Assembly (NCBI GenBank): GCA_904501665.1
Contig: CAJGBT010000028.1
Span: 1 to 12,390 of the forward strand
Source of the DNA: an uncultured Bacilli bacterium
GTDB taxonomy: Bacteria > Bacillota_I > Bacilli_A > Mycoplasmatales > Mycoplasmoidaceae
Length of the DNA stretch: 12,390 bases
Direction: 5' to 3'
Shown: positions 1 to 8,666 of the stretch, piece after piece
Layout: each line of letters begins with the position of its first letter
How positions within the stretch are numbered: position 1 is the first letter of the stretch
Made by a program: the position numbers and the translations under genes
Notes under the pieces: generated by a model
The model's database searches: none
What the model was told of the DNA's origin: nothing
The model's input: only the letters and a program-made list of their open reading frames with translations

Positions 1-1
1 A

Positions 2-100
2 AGATACCATTATTACTCAGAACTTGAGAAAGAAAACATTCCATATGCAAATAGATATATGACTCCACAAGATGCAATTAAACTACTGTATAATTATTAA
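2..100 (+). CDS. C-terminal fragment of an unidentified protein, possibly a transposase
   Basis: The frame is open from the first bases of the window to a TAA at 98-100 and encodes 32 residues, ending in a segment with the core RYMTPQDAIKLLYNY. The rest of the gene lies to the left. A short basic/aromatic tail with an R-x-x-TP-x-x-A pattern is reminiscent of the ends of DDE (IS3/IS150-type) transposases, and the sequence just after the stop has a GTCCAAAAA stretch of the kind seen at the right ends of such elements. This is only a resemblance; no catalytic motif is in view. The frame itself looks genuine because it is continuous and has normal amino-acid composition. The family is not established. 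Confidence 0.5.
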   Translation, partial: RYHYYSELEKENIPYANRYMTPQDAIKLLYNY

Positions 101-183
101 CAGAAGTGGTATGTCCAAAAAGATGGTCCATTAAACATTATTCATTTTAAGTCTTATATAACATCTACATATAATTACTAAAT

Positions 184-231
184 GATAGTATTTGTAAGAA
201 TTAAGAACTACTATTAGAAACAAATACCATC
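184..231. repeat. Imperfect inverted repeat
   Basis: GATAGTATTTGT at 184-195 is matched on the opposite strand by ACAAATACCATC at 220-231, 11 of 12 positions paired around a 24-nt loop. No T-run follows directly (the first T5 is about ten bases later), so it is not a classical terminator. It may belong to the end of a mobile element or be a transcript-end structure for the gene at 2-100. Its function is unknown. Confidence 0.35.
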
Positions 232-271
232 TAATAGACATTTTTAAAAAATAATATACATTAGTTTATTC

Positions 272-306
272 TGGAAATTTTTATATTTTATTTTAAAAAC
301 TTTCCA
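272..306. repeat. A+T-rich stem-loop upstream of the secDF promoter
   Basis: TGGAAA (272-277) pairs with TTTCCA (301-306), and the stem continues as TTTTT (278-282) with AAAAA (295-299) after a single bulged C, closing a 12-nt loop. It ends just before the TTGACT of the predicted secDF promoter and is followed by TTTT. It could terminate transcription from the left or simply be chance in A+T-rich DNA. Confidence 0.3.
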
Positions 307-308
307 TT

Positions 309-336
309 TTGACTAGATATTTACATATGCTAATAT
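309..336 (+). promoter_or_regulatory. Predicted promoter of the secDF-apt operon
   Basis: TTGACT at 309-314 (5 of 6 matches to TTGACA) is separated by 16 bp from TAATAT at 331-336. Transcription would start near 343, giving a leader of about 50 nt to the ATG at 392. A second TATAAT at 369-374, without a good -35, would give an almost leaderless mRNA, so either could be used. Confidence 0.5.
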
Positions 337-391
337 ATGAATTAATTTAAGTATTTTTAATTATAAATTATAATTATTATGTTTAATTATT

Positions 392-3300
392 ATGCAAAGT
401 GTCAAAAAGCAAAAGAAAATTAAAAAGATTTTTGGATTATGTTTAGGTATTTTATTAGCTGCTGGTGCTGCAACAGGCATTGGTTTAGCTGCCTATAATA
501 TTTCTAACCGAATTTCTTTAGCTAATGACTTTTCTAAAGGTAGATCTATTCAATTAAATTTAAATTTAGTTGATGCAAACAATAATTATGTACAAAATTT
601 ACAATTAGAAGAAGAAAAGTTAAAAGAATCATCTTCCTTTCTAGTTAAACAATTAGAACAAAAAGGGTTAACCAATATCAACACTTATTATGGTTTTGAA
701 TATCATAATGTGGATGCTCCATCTGCCTCTTTAGTTTTGACATCGTCTAATTTTAATATTAGAAATTTTAATAATGTTGATTCAACAGCTTTACCAAATT
801 CAGATGATACTAACAAAATTAAAAATATCATTATAAATAACAAACACTGGTTTTTTTTTAATGCTAATAATTTAGTTGATAATGATATTGAAATCAATGA
901 TATTATTCCTAATAATGATGAAAAATCAATATCATTTAAATTAACAATAAAAAATACATCAATTAAAAAACAAAAAATTAATATTTATGGTTTTGATAAT
1001 TTTAAAAATTTACCTGATTTTAATCCAATTGTCTCAGTTGCTAATGATAAACCAAATGTTGTCATTCGTTTAGGAGTTTTAACAGCAAGTTTTGAGAACT
1101 CAAATAGTAGTTTTGGTTTAACAAATACTAATGATGATGAAAATCAATTATTAGATTATTCAAAAATTCTTAATGGATTAACTAAATCTAATCGTTATGC
1201 ACTTGAACCTATTAAAAATGATTATTCTACCAATATTCACTATACAATTCCCAAAACAAATAGGACTGCATCTAATCTCTTTGTACTAAGTAATTCAAAT
1301 CCAGTTCCATATTTTGATGATATTAGTTATTTCTTAATTAATAATCCTGAAAATTATACAAGTATTAAACCTTATAAAGATAAGAATAACATTGAAAGTA
1401 AAACTTTAGTTGATATTAAAACAAAAGATAAGGTCTATAATTCAGGAGCATTTGTTGAAGATAAGAATAATTATAATACTTTATTAGCAGCTGAAAACCA
1501 AGATAGTACAGCAAGATTTGATTTAAAAAATGAAGATCAAAGTAATATTATTCCATTAGATGATGATAATGATGATAATAATGATAACAATGAACAACCA
1601 GCTATTCCAAAACCAAGTGAATCATATCAAACAACTGCTACATGAGTATTATGAAACGATAAAGAAGGATTAACCAATTATCTAAATCGTTTAATAATTT
1701 CATGATACTTTAATATGTATGCTAATATCCAGTTTGATCAAAACGGACAACCAAATATTGATAAACGTTCATTGTTAGATGATGGAAGTAATATTAATCA
1801 AGTACTATTTAATACTAGTGAATGAGATTATGCAAACTATATTAATCCTGATGTAAGAAATAATATTAATAGTTATATTTCATCATTATCTGATATAGAA
1901 AAACAGTTCATAGCTTTTATGGCTTATAGCTCTCCTAATTGAATGCCTGAAACAATTAATAGTGGTGATATTATTCCTTTAATGTATGAGTTTTATAACG
2001 CTAGTAATGCGACTAAACCTACCACTGGTTCTAACTCACAACTTAATGGTTGAGCCTGAATTGAATCAAATGCTAGTACTAATGTTGTTCAATCATTATT
2101 AGGGGCACATTTAGTTTCTTTTATTGATTATCGTAACTATAATAATTATTTTCAAAATCCTAATCCACTAGATACATCGGCTGAAGGATATAAGGAAACT
2201 GATCCTATTGATAAGTTTTATGTAAATAGTTTTACAATTTCTAATAATTCATTAAATGCAACAGACTTTGTTGATTTTTTAAAAAATGATAAATATGCTT
2301 TCCCTTTAGTTTACATTCTTGATAATGATGATTTTCTAAGCAGATGAAAAACATTTATTCAAGAATCATTGGCTAAAAATGTAGAATTTAATCAAAATTA
2401 TCCAAAGATTTCTGATACTAATGATCAAGGACAACCATTATATAAGAATGAACAAGAATTACAACAAGCACAAGATAAATGATTGAAAGATTTTAATAAT
2501 GAATGTAAAACTTTAGCATATTCTTTTTTAAAACCTTCATTATTATTTAATGAGCAAAATTTTACTAAACCCAAAATAAATAATTCTTTTACTGGTTTAC
2601 CTCCATTAACCATTTTATTTATTATTGTTAGTATTTTAGTTTTTTTAATTGGTATATTTATTTCTATTAGATATCGAATCCCCGGTTTAATTGCTTTTTT
2701 ATTATCGGCTTTAACATTTGTACTTTCAATATTAATGTATAGCCTATTTAATTTTACATTTTCATTCTTTTCATTTATTTCATCATTAATTGGTTTATTT
2801 ATTTCTTTTTTAACACCATTTTTTATTTTTTCTAACTTCAAAAAAGAAATTAATGAAGATTCAAGTATCACTGGTGCATTAATTAAATCGATTAAGAAAT
2901 ATTGAAAAATGACATTGGATATGCATGTTGTATTATTATTAGGTTCATTGGCTTTCTTATTCTTTGGTCAAATAAATAACATTAACTTTGGTGCAATGTT
3001 GATAATTTCAGTTTTCTTATCCTTTATTTTAAGTGGTGTAATTTTCTATTTATTACTGCTCTTGTTTTTAGTAGTTTTTGAAATGCATCATGAAAGGTTT
3101 TATTTAACTAGTAGAGAATATAAAAAATTATTGAAATTTAATTCAATCAATCAAAAACCGCAAAATAAATTTTTTAAGTTTTTTGATCAAGCATTCCTAA
3201 GTATTAATTACTTTCAAAAATATAATTACATCATTATTGGTATTCTTAGTTTGATCGGAATTACTGGGGTAGTCTTATTATTTGTATTAGGACCTATTTC

Positions 3301-4162
3301 TTCAGTTGACTTCTCATCTTCTAATGTTTACATCATTAATAATTTTGATAGTTTAAATTTATCACAAAAAGAAATTATGAATATACTTGGAATATCTTCT
3401 ACTATTGACTATGTATTTGATAATCAATATGTAATTTATTCCAACAATGTATTAGACGCTAATCAAGTTTTTGATAAAATAATATCTACAAATTTATCAG
3501 ATACTTTAAAAAATAATTTAATTAACAATATTTCAAGTTCAATCTTGTCTTCAGAAATTAATTTTAGATTAGTACTAAATACTCTAAAATGTTTTGGAAT
3601 TGCTATTGGATTCATTAGTGTATGATGTTTAGTTTCTTTAAATATCGTTAGTATTATTCCAATTGCCTTTTCACAATTCTTATCAACATTAATTATTTTA
3701 GGTTTTGTTGGTATTACTAGAATGCCATTTGATATTAACTCAATTGTAGTCTTTATGTTCTTATTTCTAATTATTGTTGCCCTTAGTGTTTCAACAGTTA
3801 GTTGTTTAAAACAAAGTTGAAATCGAAAAATTGAAATTGATAAAGCTAACTTAAAATTATTATTTATTAATATTATGAAGAAAATAAATAAGAATTATTG
3901 TTATATATGACTAATGATATTAGTATTTGCTATTTTTGCAATGATCTTTGCTTCAACTTCATTAATATTTGTTTTCTTAGCAATGGTTTTAAGTAGTATT
4001 ATTTTATTGTTGTTAGGTAATAGAATATATGTAATTTCATGATATTTTGCTAACCTTATATATAATAAGTTTACTAAAGAATTAATTGTGAAAGAAAAAC
4101 CAATTAAGAAATTTTCTTATGATTCTGTTAATGAACAAACAATAATTGGTCTTAACTGTTAG
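392..4162 (+). CDS. secDF: SecDF-like protein translocase membrane subunit
   Basis: The product is 1256 residues when UGA is read as Trp. It is an RND-type membrane protein that would assist Sec-dependent export at the cell membrane. TM1 is at about 13-34, followed by a long extracellular region (35-735). TM2-6 cover about 738-898 and contain the SecD-like element IRYRIPGLIAFLL and the conserved helix-loop pattern before TM5 (817-860). TM7 is near 945-969, a small P4-like loop follows, and a SecF-like bundle spans 1060-1235. The part near 620-645 (NATDFVDFLKND...FPLVY) resembles the end of the SecD P1 region. The usual fused SecDF is about 740 residues; the excess is in the ectodomain, which includes an Asp/Asn-rich linker at 390-400. 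No acidic residue lies in the membrane core where SecD and SecF normally keep an Asp. No Shine-Dalgarno precedes the ATG, which was chosen because a Lys-rich start and TM1 follow at once. The stop codon overlaps the apt ribosome binding site. In the M. pneumoniae group secD also neighbours apt. Confidence 0.83.
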
Positions 4163-4171
4163 GAGTATTTA

Positions 4172-4696
4172 ATGAAAAAAAATATTCAAGATATTATAGA
4201 TTGCATTAAGACAATTCCTGATTTTCCAAAAAAAGGAGTAATGTTTAAAGATATCACTCCTATTTTCCAAGATCCACAAATTTTAGATGCTGTCATTGAG
4301 ATGTTTGTTGAAGCATTATCAGGTGTAGATATAGATTATATTGTTGGAATTGAATCACGGGGATTTTTGTTTGGTGTGCCATTGGCTTTGCGATTAAAAA
4401 AACCTTTTGTTTTAATTAGAAAACCTAATAAACTCCCTAGAAATACTTTTAAAGAAAAAATTAATTTAGAGTATGGGAATACAACCATTGAATTACAAAA
4501 AGATGATTTAAAACCAAATTCGAAGGTAGTAATCATTGATGATTTATTGGCTACAGGTGGAACAATAGCAGGAGCAGAAAAGTTAGTTTTAAAATCCAAA
4601 GCTTACCCAATTTATTCACTATTTTTAGTTGAACTAAGTAAACTTAACGGACGAAAAAAATTAAAATCCAAAGTTTTTAGTATTATTCAAAGTTAA
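4172..4696 (+). CDS. apt: Adenine phosphoribosyltransferase
   Basis: The 174-residue cytoplasmic enzyme converts adenine and PRPP to AMP and pyrophosphate (purine salvage, important in mollicutes that lack de novo purine synthesis). Typical family segments are present: DFPKKGVMFKDITPIF near residues 17-32, ESRGFLFG at 61-68, and the PRPP-binding signature VVIIDDLLATGGT at 119-131. The length is normal for the family. The start is fixed by AGGAG at 4161-4165, six bases before the ATG and overlapping the secDF stop, so the two genes are co-transcribed and probably translationally coupled. A strong terminator follows. No truncation or odd residue was noticed. Confidence 0.96.
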   Translation: MKKNIQDIIDCIKTIPDFPKKGVMFKDITPIFQDPQILDAVIEMFVEALSGVDIDYIVGIESRGFLFGVPLALRLKKPFVLIRKPNKLPRNTFKEKINLEYGNTTIELQKDDLKPNSKVVIIDDLLATGGTIAGAEKLVLKSKAYPIYSLFLVELSKLNGRKKLKSKVFSIIQS

Positions 4697-4722
4697 TTTA
4701 TTTAATTACTTAAATTAAAATT

Positions 4723-4754
4723 AATGTATAGGTATTTTACCTATACATTTTTTT
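4723..4754 (+). terminator. Intrinsic terminator of the secDF-apt operon
   Basis: AATGTATAGGTA (4723-4734) and TACCTATACATT (4738-4749) form a perfect 12-bp stem with a TTT loop, and the T-run extends to 4754. It is the most convincing terminator in the window and cleanly separates the operon from the lipoprotein protease gene. Confidence 0.9.
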
Positions 4755-4807
4755 ATTTAATGATACTAAATTAATAATATATTTAATGCTATGTTTATAA
4801 AATATGC

Positions 4808-4835
4808 TTTACAAAAAAAAAAAAAAAAATAAAAT
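4808..4835 (+). promoter_or_regulatory. Promoter with a poly(A) spacer, probably phase-variable
   Basis: TTTACA at 4808-4813 (5/6 to the -35 consensus) and TAAAAT at 4830-4835 (5/6 to the -10 consensus) are separated by exactly 16 bp, all of them A. With the last base of the -35 box the run is 17 A (4813-4829). The predicted start near 4842 leaves a leader of about 23 nt before the ATG at 4865. In the vlp lipoprotein genes of Mycoplasma hyorhinis, a poly(A) tract between -35 and -10 switches expression on and off by changing length. The same arrangement upstream of a surface lipoprotein suggests the same control. Confidence 0.6.
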
Positions 4836-4864
4836 AAATAACAAAAGCAAATTTTGAAAACATT

Positions 4865-7501
4865 ATGAAAAAAAATAAACGAATACTTTTTGGTTCATTA
4901 CTTATGGGTGCAATATTTTTTAGCTCTGCTGTTTTAGCAAGCCCATTTATAGTAGCCTGTGGATCACAAGTAAGTCCAGCACAACAAATACCACCTCCAA
5001 TTAATGAAGGATCTAAAGAAACTACTAAACTATTAGATTCTACTATTGATTTAAAACAAAGTAATAAGTTAGCTAGTGATATTAAGCCAAATGATTCTAC
5101 TATTATTTCTAGTTTAATAAGGTCAAATAAAATTCGTCCCATTGCCTCAGGTGAGACTTTAACTAATGATGATCTTACTTTTACCATTATCAATGATTCT
5201 ATTAATAATGCAACAGGAGAATTAAAGGTTAATGTCAAAATTAAGAATAATAAGGCATTAAAAAACGGACAAATTCAAGATTCACTAGATCTAGGTGAAC
5301 TAACAGTAAAAGGATTTAAGCAAGTAAAACCCACTAATATTAGTAGTGCAACTACTATTACATTAAGCGGTTCAAAAACAGAGCATGAAGTTAAACAAGT
5401 TGTTTTAGATAAACTTAATGAAGTAAATTTACCAATGCCAGCATCTATAGATGACTTACAAATTTCATCAACTGATAATGGATATAAAGTTACTTTCAAA
5501 CCAATTAAAATCTATGATGAAAAAGGTTTGGAAATACTAAATACTAAAATTTTTACTTATCATATAGAATGTAATAAAAACCAAAATACTTATCCAACAC
5601 CAACACCACCTATAGATGATGATAATAGTAATGATCAGGTACAGCCTGATGAGAACATTACTTATCCTAGTAAATATGATAGTAGAGATTTAGGAATAAT
5701 TCAAGCTCCTGAAAACCAAGGAAGAGACCCTATATGTTGATCATATTCAATTGTCGGGGCTTCAACAGCATCAATTATTAAAGAAGGATTAAATAATTAC
5801 AATAATACAAATTTAGATTTTAATGAATATCAATTAGATGAGGTTATTAATATACGTGATTTAAGTAGCGATGGAAAACAAGATCCATTCGCTATAGATG
5901 AATTAGCAAATTCTAATTATGATTCTTATAGTTATTCTTTAAAAAAAGCTAATAATCTTACTAAAGCTGTTTGAGAATTAACAAAGAGAAATCCACTAGA
6001 TCATCCAGATTTGCACCTAAATAGTTTTAATATTGTTAATAAATTTGTTGGTCAAGACCAAAATTATGATATCAATGCTATTAAAAAAGAAATATTAAAA
6101 TATGGTGCGACAACTTGTAGTTACAATATAGGTGGTCAAGGTCATGGAGATGAATATATGTATACAACTAATAAAGATAGTGGCTCACATGCTGTTACAA
6201 TTATTGGTTGAGATGATAGTATTGATCCAAGTAAATTTTGAAATCGAAGGGGTGAAAAACCAACTAGACCTGGGGGTTGATTAATGAAAAATAGTTGAGG
6301 TTCAGCTGGTGATAATGGTTATTTTTGATTATCATATGATTCATATATTAATGACATCATATCTTTAGACTATTCTTCATGAGCTAATTCACCTGATTCA
6401 TCTAATCATTTATATTATTATGATGGTAGTTCTGTATCATCTAATAGACCAGGATTATTTCAAAATGGAGCCACTATTTTTAAAGCACAAAATGCTTCTG
6501 CAAATACTGATGAAGAATTAACTCAAGTTAACTTTGCTATCGGAGGTGGAAACAACTATACTGTTAAAGTGGAAGTTTATGCTAGCGTTGATACTGATTT
6601 AAATCCAATAACTATAAATGATGATAATCCACAAAGCGGTAAATTAGTTGCTAGTAAACAAGCAAAATTTGAATATCCAGGTATGAAGACAATTACTTTT
6701 GATAAACCTATTAAATTAACTCCAAATCAAGCTTTTAGTATTGTTGTTTCAATTACTAATAATGGTAATGGTAGATCTAATCCTTCTATTATATTTACTA
6801 GCGAAAATAATTCATATAATGATATGTCTTTTGTGTGTGAAAACAATCAATGAATCAATACTTTGACTGATGCAACTAGTAATTCTTTTGGTGGTTTAGT
6901 TGCAAGGATTAGAGCTATTACTAAAACAACTAAAAATACTAATGTTACCGATAGTAAAGATTTAAAAAATGCTATTTTAAGTCTAAAAGAAGAAAGTTAT
7001 AAAACAAAAAACTTAACTAGGTATCAAGATAATCAATGACAAACAGCTACAGAACCAATTGTTAAATTAAATAATCAAATTTTAGTCAAGAATCAAGATT
7101 ATACTGTTGAATATGAAAAGGAAAAATTAACTGAACCTAGATTAAATGGTAGTGATAGTATTGCTATAGGTTATGTCCCTATTAAAGTAATTGGTAAAGG
7201 GATATTTAGTGGTAGTAATGAAATATTTTATCCAATCTTAATTGCTCCATCTCCTAACATTGATATTATTTTTCAAAATTATGGTTGAATAATTAAGTGT
7301 GATGATAAGAAACGATGAAATATTACCATTCCATCTAAAATAACAGTAGGTAAAAAAAGTTGAGATGAGATTAAGTTACCAAATCAATGAGAATGAGCTT
7401 TTAAAAATTATGACCTTCAAAAAAGTTCAAACTATATTAAATATAATGGTAATGATGTTTTTGCATATCGAAATGATATGTTTGAAGTTAAATTAGTTTA
7501 A
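4865..7501 (+). CDS. Surface lipoprotein: papain-like C1 cysteine peptidase with lectin-like domain
   Basis: The product is 878 residues with UGA as Trp. A lipoprotein signal peptide has Lys/Arg at 2-6, a hydrophobic core, and the lipidated Cys at 32 (FIVAC), so the protein should be anchored outside the cell. Residues 35-235 resemble mycoplasma lipoprotein-associated repeats (DLTFTIINDS... GELTVKGFK). A Pro/Asp/Asn-rich linker leads to the peptidase at about 268-500: oxyanion Gln285, nucleophile Cys291 followed by Trp292, His442 in SGSHAVTIIGW, and Asn476 in MKNSWG. All four papain active-site residues are present. Residues 515-690 match the lectin-like domain often found after bacterial C1 peptidases (YYYDG..., FDKPIKLTPNQAFSIVV). 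A later segment (about 734-787) has the LNNQ...DYTVEY...GKG pattern of cell-surface Ig-like repeats. Papain-like CysP enzymes of M. gallisepticum and M. synoviae cleave IgG; whether this one does is not known. No Shine-Dalgarno is visible. Upstream is the poly(A) promoter. Confidence 0.9.
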
Positions 7502-7519
7502 TTTTAACCAAAGATAAAA

Positions 7520-7601
7520 TATTAAAAACATTTTTAGTAATTTATTACTTTTAGGTAATCTTAAAATTTTATAAAAAAAGAATACTTTTATGTTTTTAAT
7601 A
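7520..7601. repeat. 12-bp perfect inverted repeat in the gap before pstB
   Basis: TATTAAAAACAT at 7520-7531 is the exact reverse complement of ATGTTTTTAATA at 7590-7601, with 58 bp between them. Inside is a small hairpin, AGTAA/TTACT (7536-7549), followed by TTTTA, which could be a weak terminator for the protease gene. No other terminator is visible in the 156-bp gap. The repeat is pure low-complexity A+T apart from one C/G pair, so chance is possible. Confidence 0.45.
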
Positions 7602-7627
7602 AAATAAAAATATCTAAACTTATTTTA

Positions 7628-7645
7628 TATAATTAACATTATAAT
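7628..7645 (+). promoter_or_regulatory. Candidate -10 boxes of pstB-phoU
   Basis: Two perfect TATAAT hexamers occur at 7628-7633 and 7640-7645. The second lies 12 bp from the pstB ATG and would give a nearly leaderless mRNA; the first would give a leader of about 18 nt. No good -35 is seen for either. The absence of a Shine-Dalgarno before pstB fits a very short leader. Confidence 0.45.
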
Positions 7646-7657
7646 AAATCTAAATTT

Positions 7658-8650
7658 ATGTCTACTAATAACAAGACTATTGATAATCAACCAATTAAAT
7701 TATTTCAAGATGATTTGAAATTTAAAGATTTGAGTGTTGAAAAACAATATACATTTTTAAACAAAAAACCTAAATGAAAACATTTTTTTTATTTTAGTAG
7801 TTTAAATCCAGAACAAAAAACTTTATTAAAAAATTACATCAATGATCTTAAAAAAAGTATCAACGAAACAAAAAAGGATTTTGATAAGAAAAACATCTTT
7901 GAAATTAAAAATTTTAATTTTTGATATAAAAATGGTAAAAAACAAGCTTTATACGATTTGAATTTTGAAATTAAAAAAGGAAAAGTAACAAGCTTAATTG
8001 GTCCATCAGGATGTGGTAAATCTACCTTTATTAAGTGTTTAAATAGAATGAATGATTATGTAGATGATACAACATATGAAGGCAACATTTGATTTGATGC
8101 TATCAATATCCAATCAAAAAAAATTAGTGATATTGAATTAAGAACTAAAGTTGGAATGGTTTTTCAAAAACCTTGTCCTTTTGAAATGTCAATTTATGAT
8201 AATATTGCATTTGGATTAAAAAACCAAGGAATTAGAAATAAGAATAAACTAGATGAATTGGTTAAAAAAGCTTTAATTAATGCTGCATTATGAGATGAGG
8301 TTAAGGATGAATTACATACTACTAGTGGTACAAATTTATCTGGCGGTCAGCAACAAAGATTATGTATTGCAAGAGTTATTGCACTTGAACCAGAAGTTAT
8401 TCTAATGGATGAACCTACATCAGCATTAGACCCAATTGCTACTGCTAAAATTGAAGATTTAATTTTAGACTTATCTAAGAAAGTTACTATCATTATTGTT
8501 ACACATTCAATGGCCCAAGCTCAAAGAATTAGTGATGAAACAATTTTCTTTTATCAAGGAAAAATCATTGAATACGGGAAAACTAAAAATATTTTTACAA
8601 AACCACAAAATAAACTAACAAAAGATTATATTAATGGTAAAATTGGTTAA
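7658..8650 (+). CDS. pstB: Phosphate ABC transporter ATP-binding protein PstB
   Basis: The 330-residue cytoplasmic ATPase powers phosphate import through the Pst permease. All ABC motifs are present: Walker A GPSGCGKS at 115-122, Q-loop Gln170 in VFQKPCPFEMSIYDN (the PstB-specific Pro/Phe-rich Q-loop), signature LSGGQQQR at 227-234, Walker B ending in MDEP at 250-253, D-loop SALD at 255-258, and H-loop His283. A lysine-rich N-terminal extension of about 85 residues precedes the ATPase and is longer than in most bacteria; no domain was recognised in it. Several Trp are encoded by UGA. phoU follows after 16 bp, as in other Pst operons, but no pstS, pstC or pstA lies upstream, where the protease gene sits instead. 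The permease must be encoded elsewhere or be missing. Confidence 0.93.
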
Positions 8651-8666
8651 ATATAAGGAAAAAACA

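Larger units (their letters stand above)
101..308. other. Non-coding stretch after the left-end gene
   Basis: No credible gene was seen here. The first 45 bp contain TGGTATGTCC and GATGGTCCA, which might be the end of an insertion element whose transposase would be the fragment at 2-100, but the other end is outside the window and no target duplication can be tested. Beyond that the sequence is very A+T-rich and holds two stem-loops, described separately. Confidence 0.4.

Noticed and set aside
851..859. T9 run in secDF as a phase-variation tract
   Set aside because: The gene is in frame through it, and the run encodes Phe codons in a housekeeping-type gene, so there is no sign of switching.
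392..1645. A separate 417-residue gene ending at 1645, with further separate genes at 2483-2905 and 2909-3625
   Set aside because: All three segments are in one frame and are interrupted only by TGA codons, which encode Trp here. They are parts of the single secDF gene.
2425..2871. Minus-strand open frame of 148 codons inside secDF
   Set aside because: It lies opposite the TM2-TM4 coding region, is Lys/Asn-rich by reflection of A+T-rich codons, and has no start signals.
4795..5238. Minus-strand open frame of 147 codons over the start of the protease gene, starting in the poly(A)/T tract
   Set aside because: It mirrors the coding strand of a well-supported gene, has low-complexity Phe runs from the A tract, and lacks a ribosome binding site.
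4865..5740. A truncated 291-residue lipoprotein ending at the catalytic Cys
   Set aside because: The TGA after Cys291 is the Trp of the papain active-site Cys-Trp pair, and the frame continues to 7501 with His and Asn in the right order.
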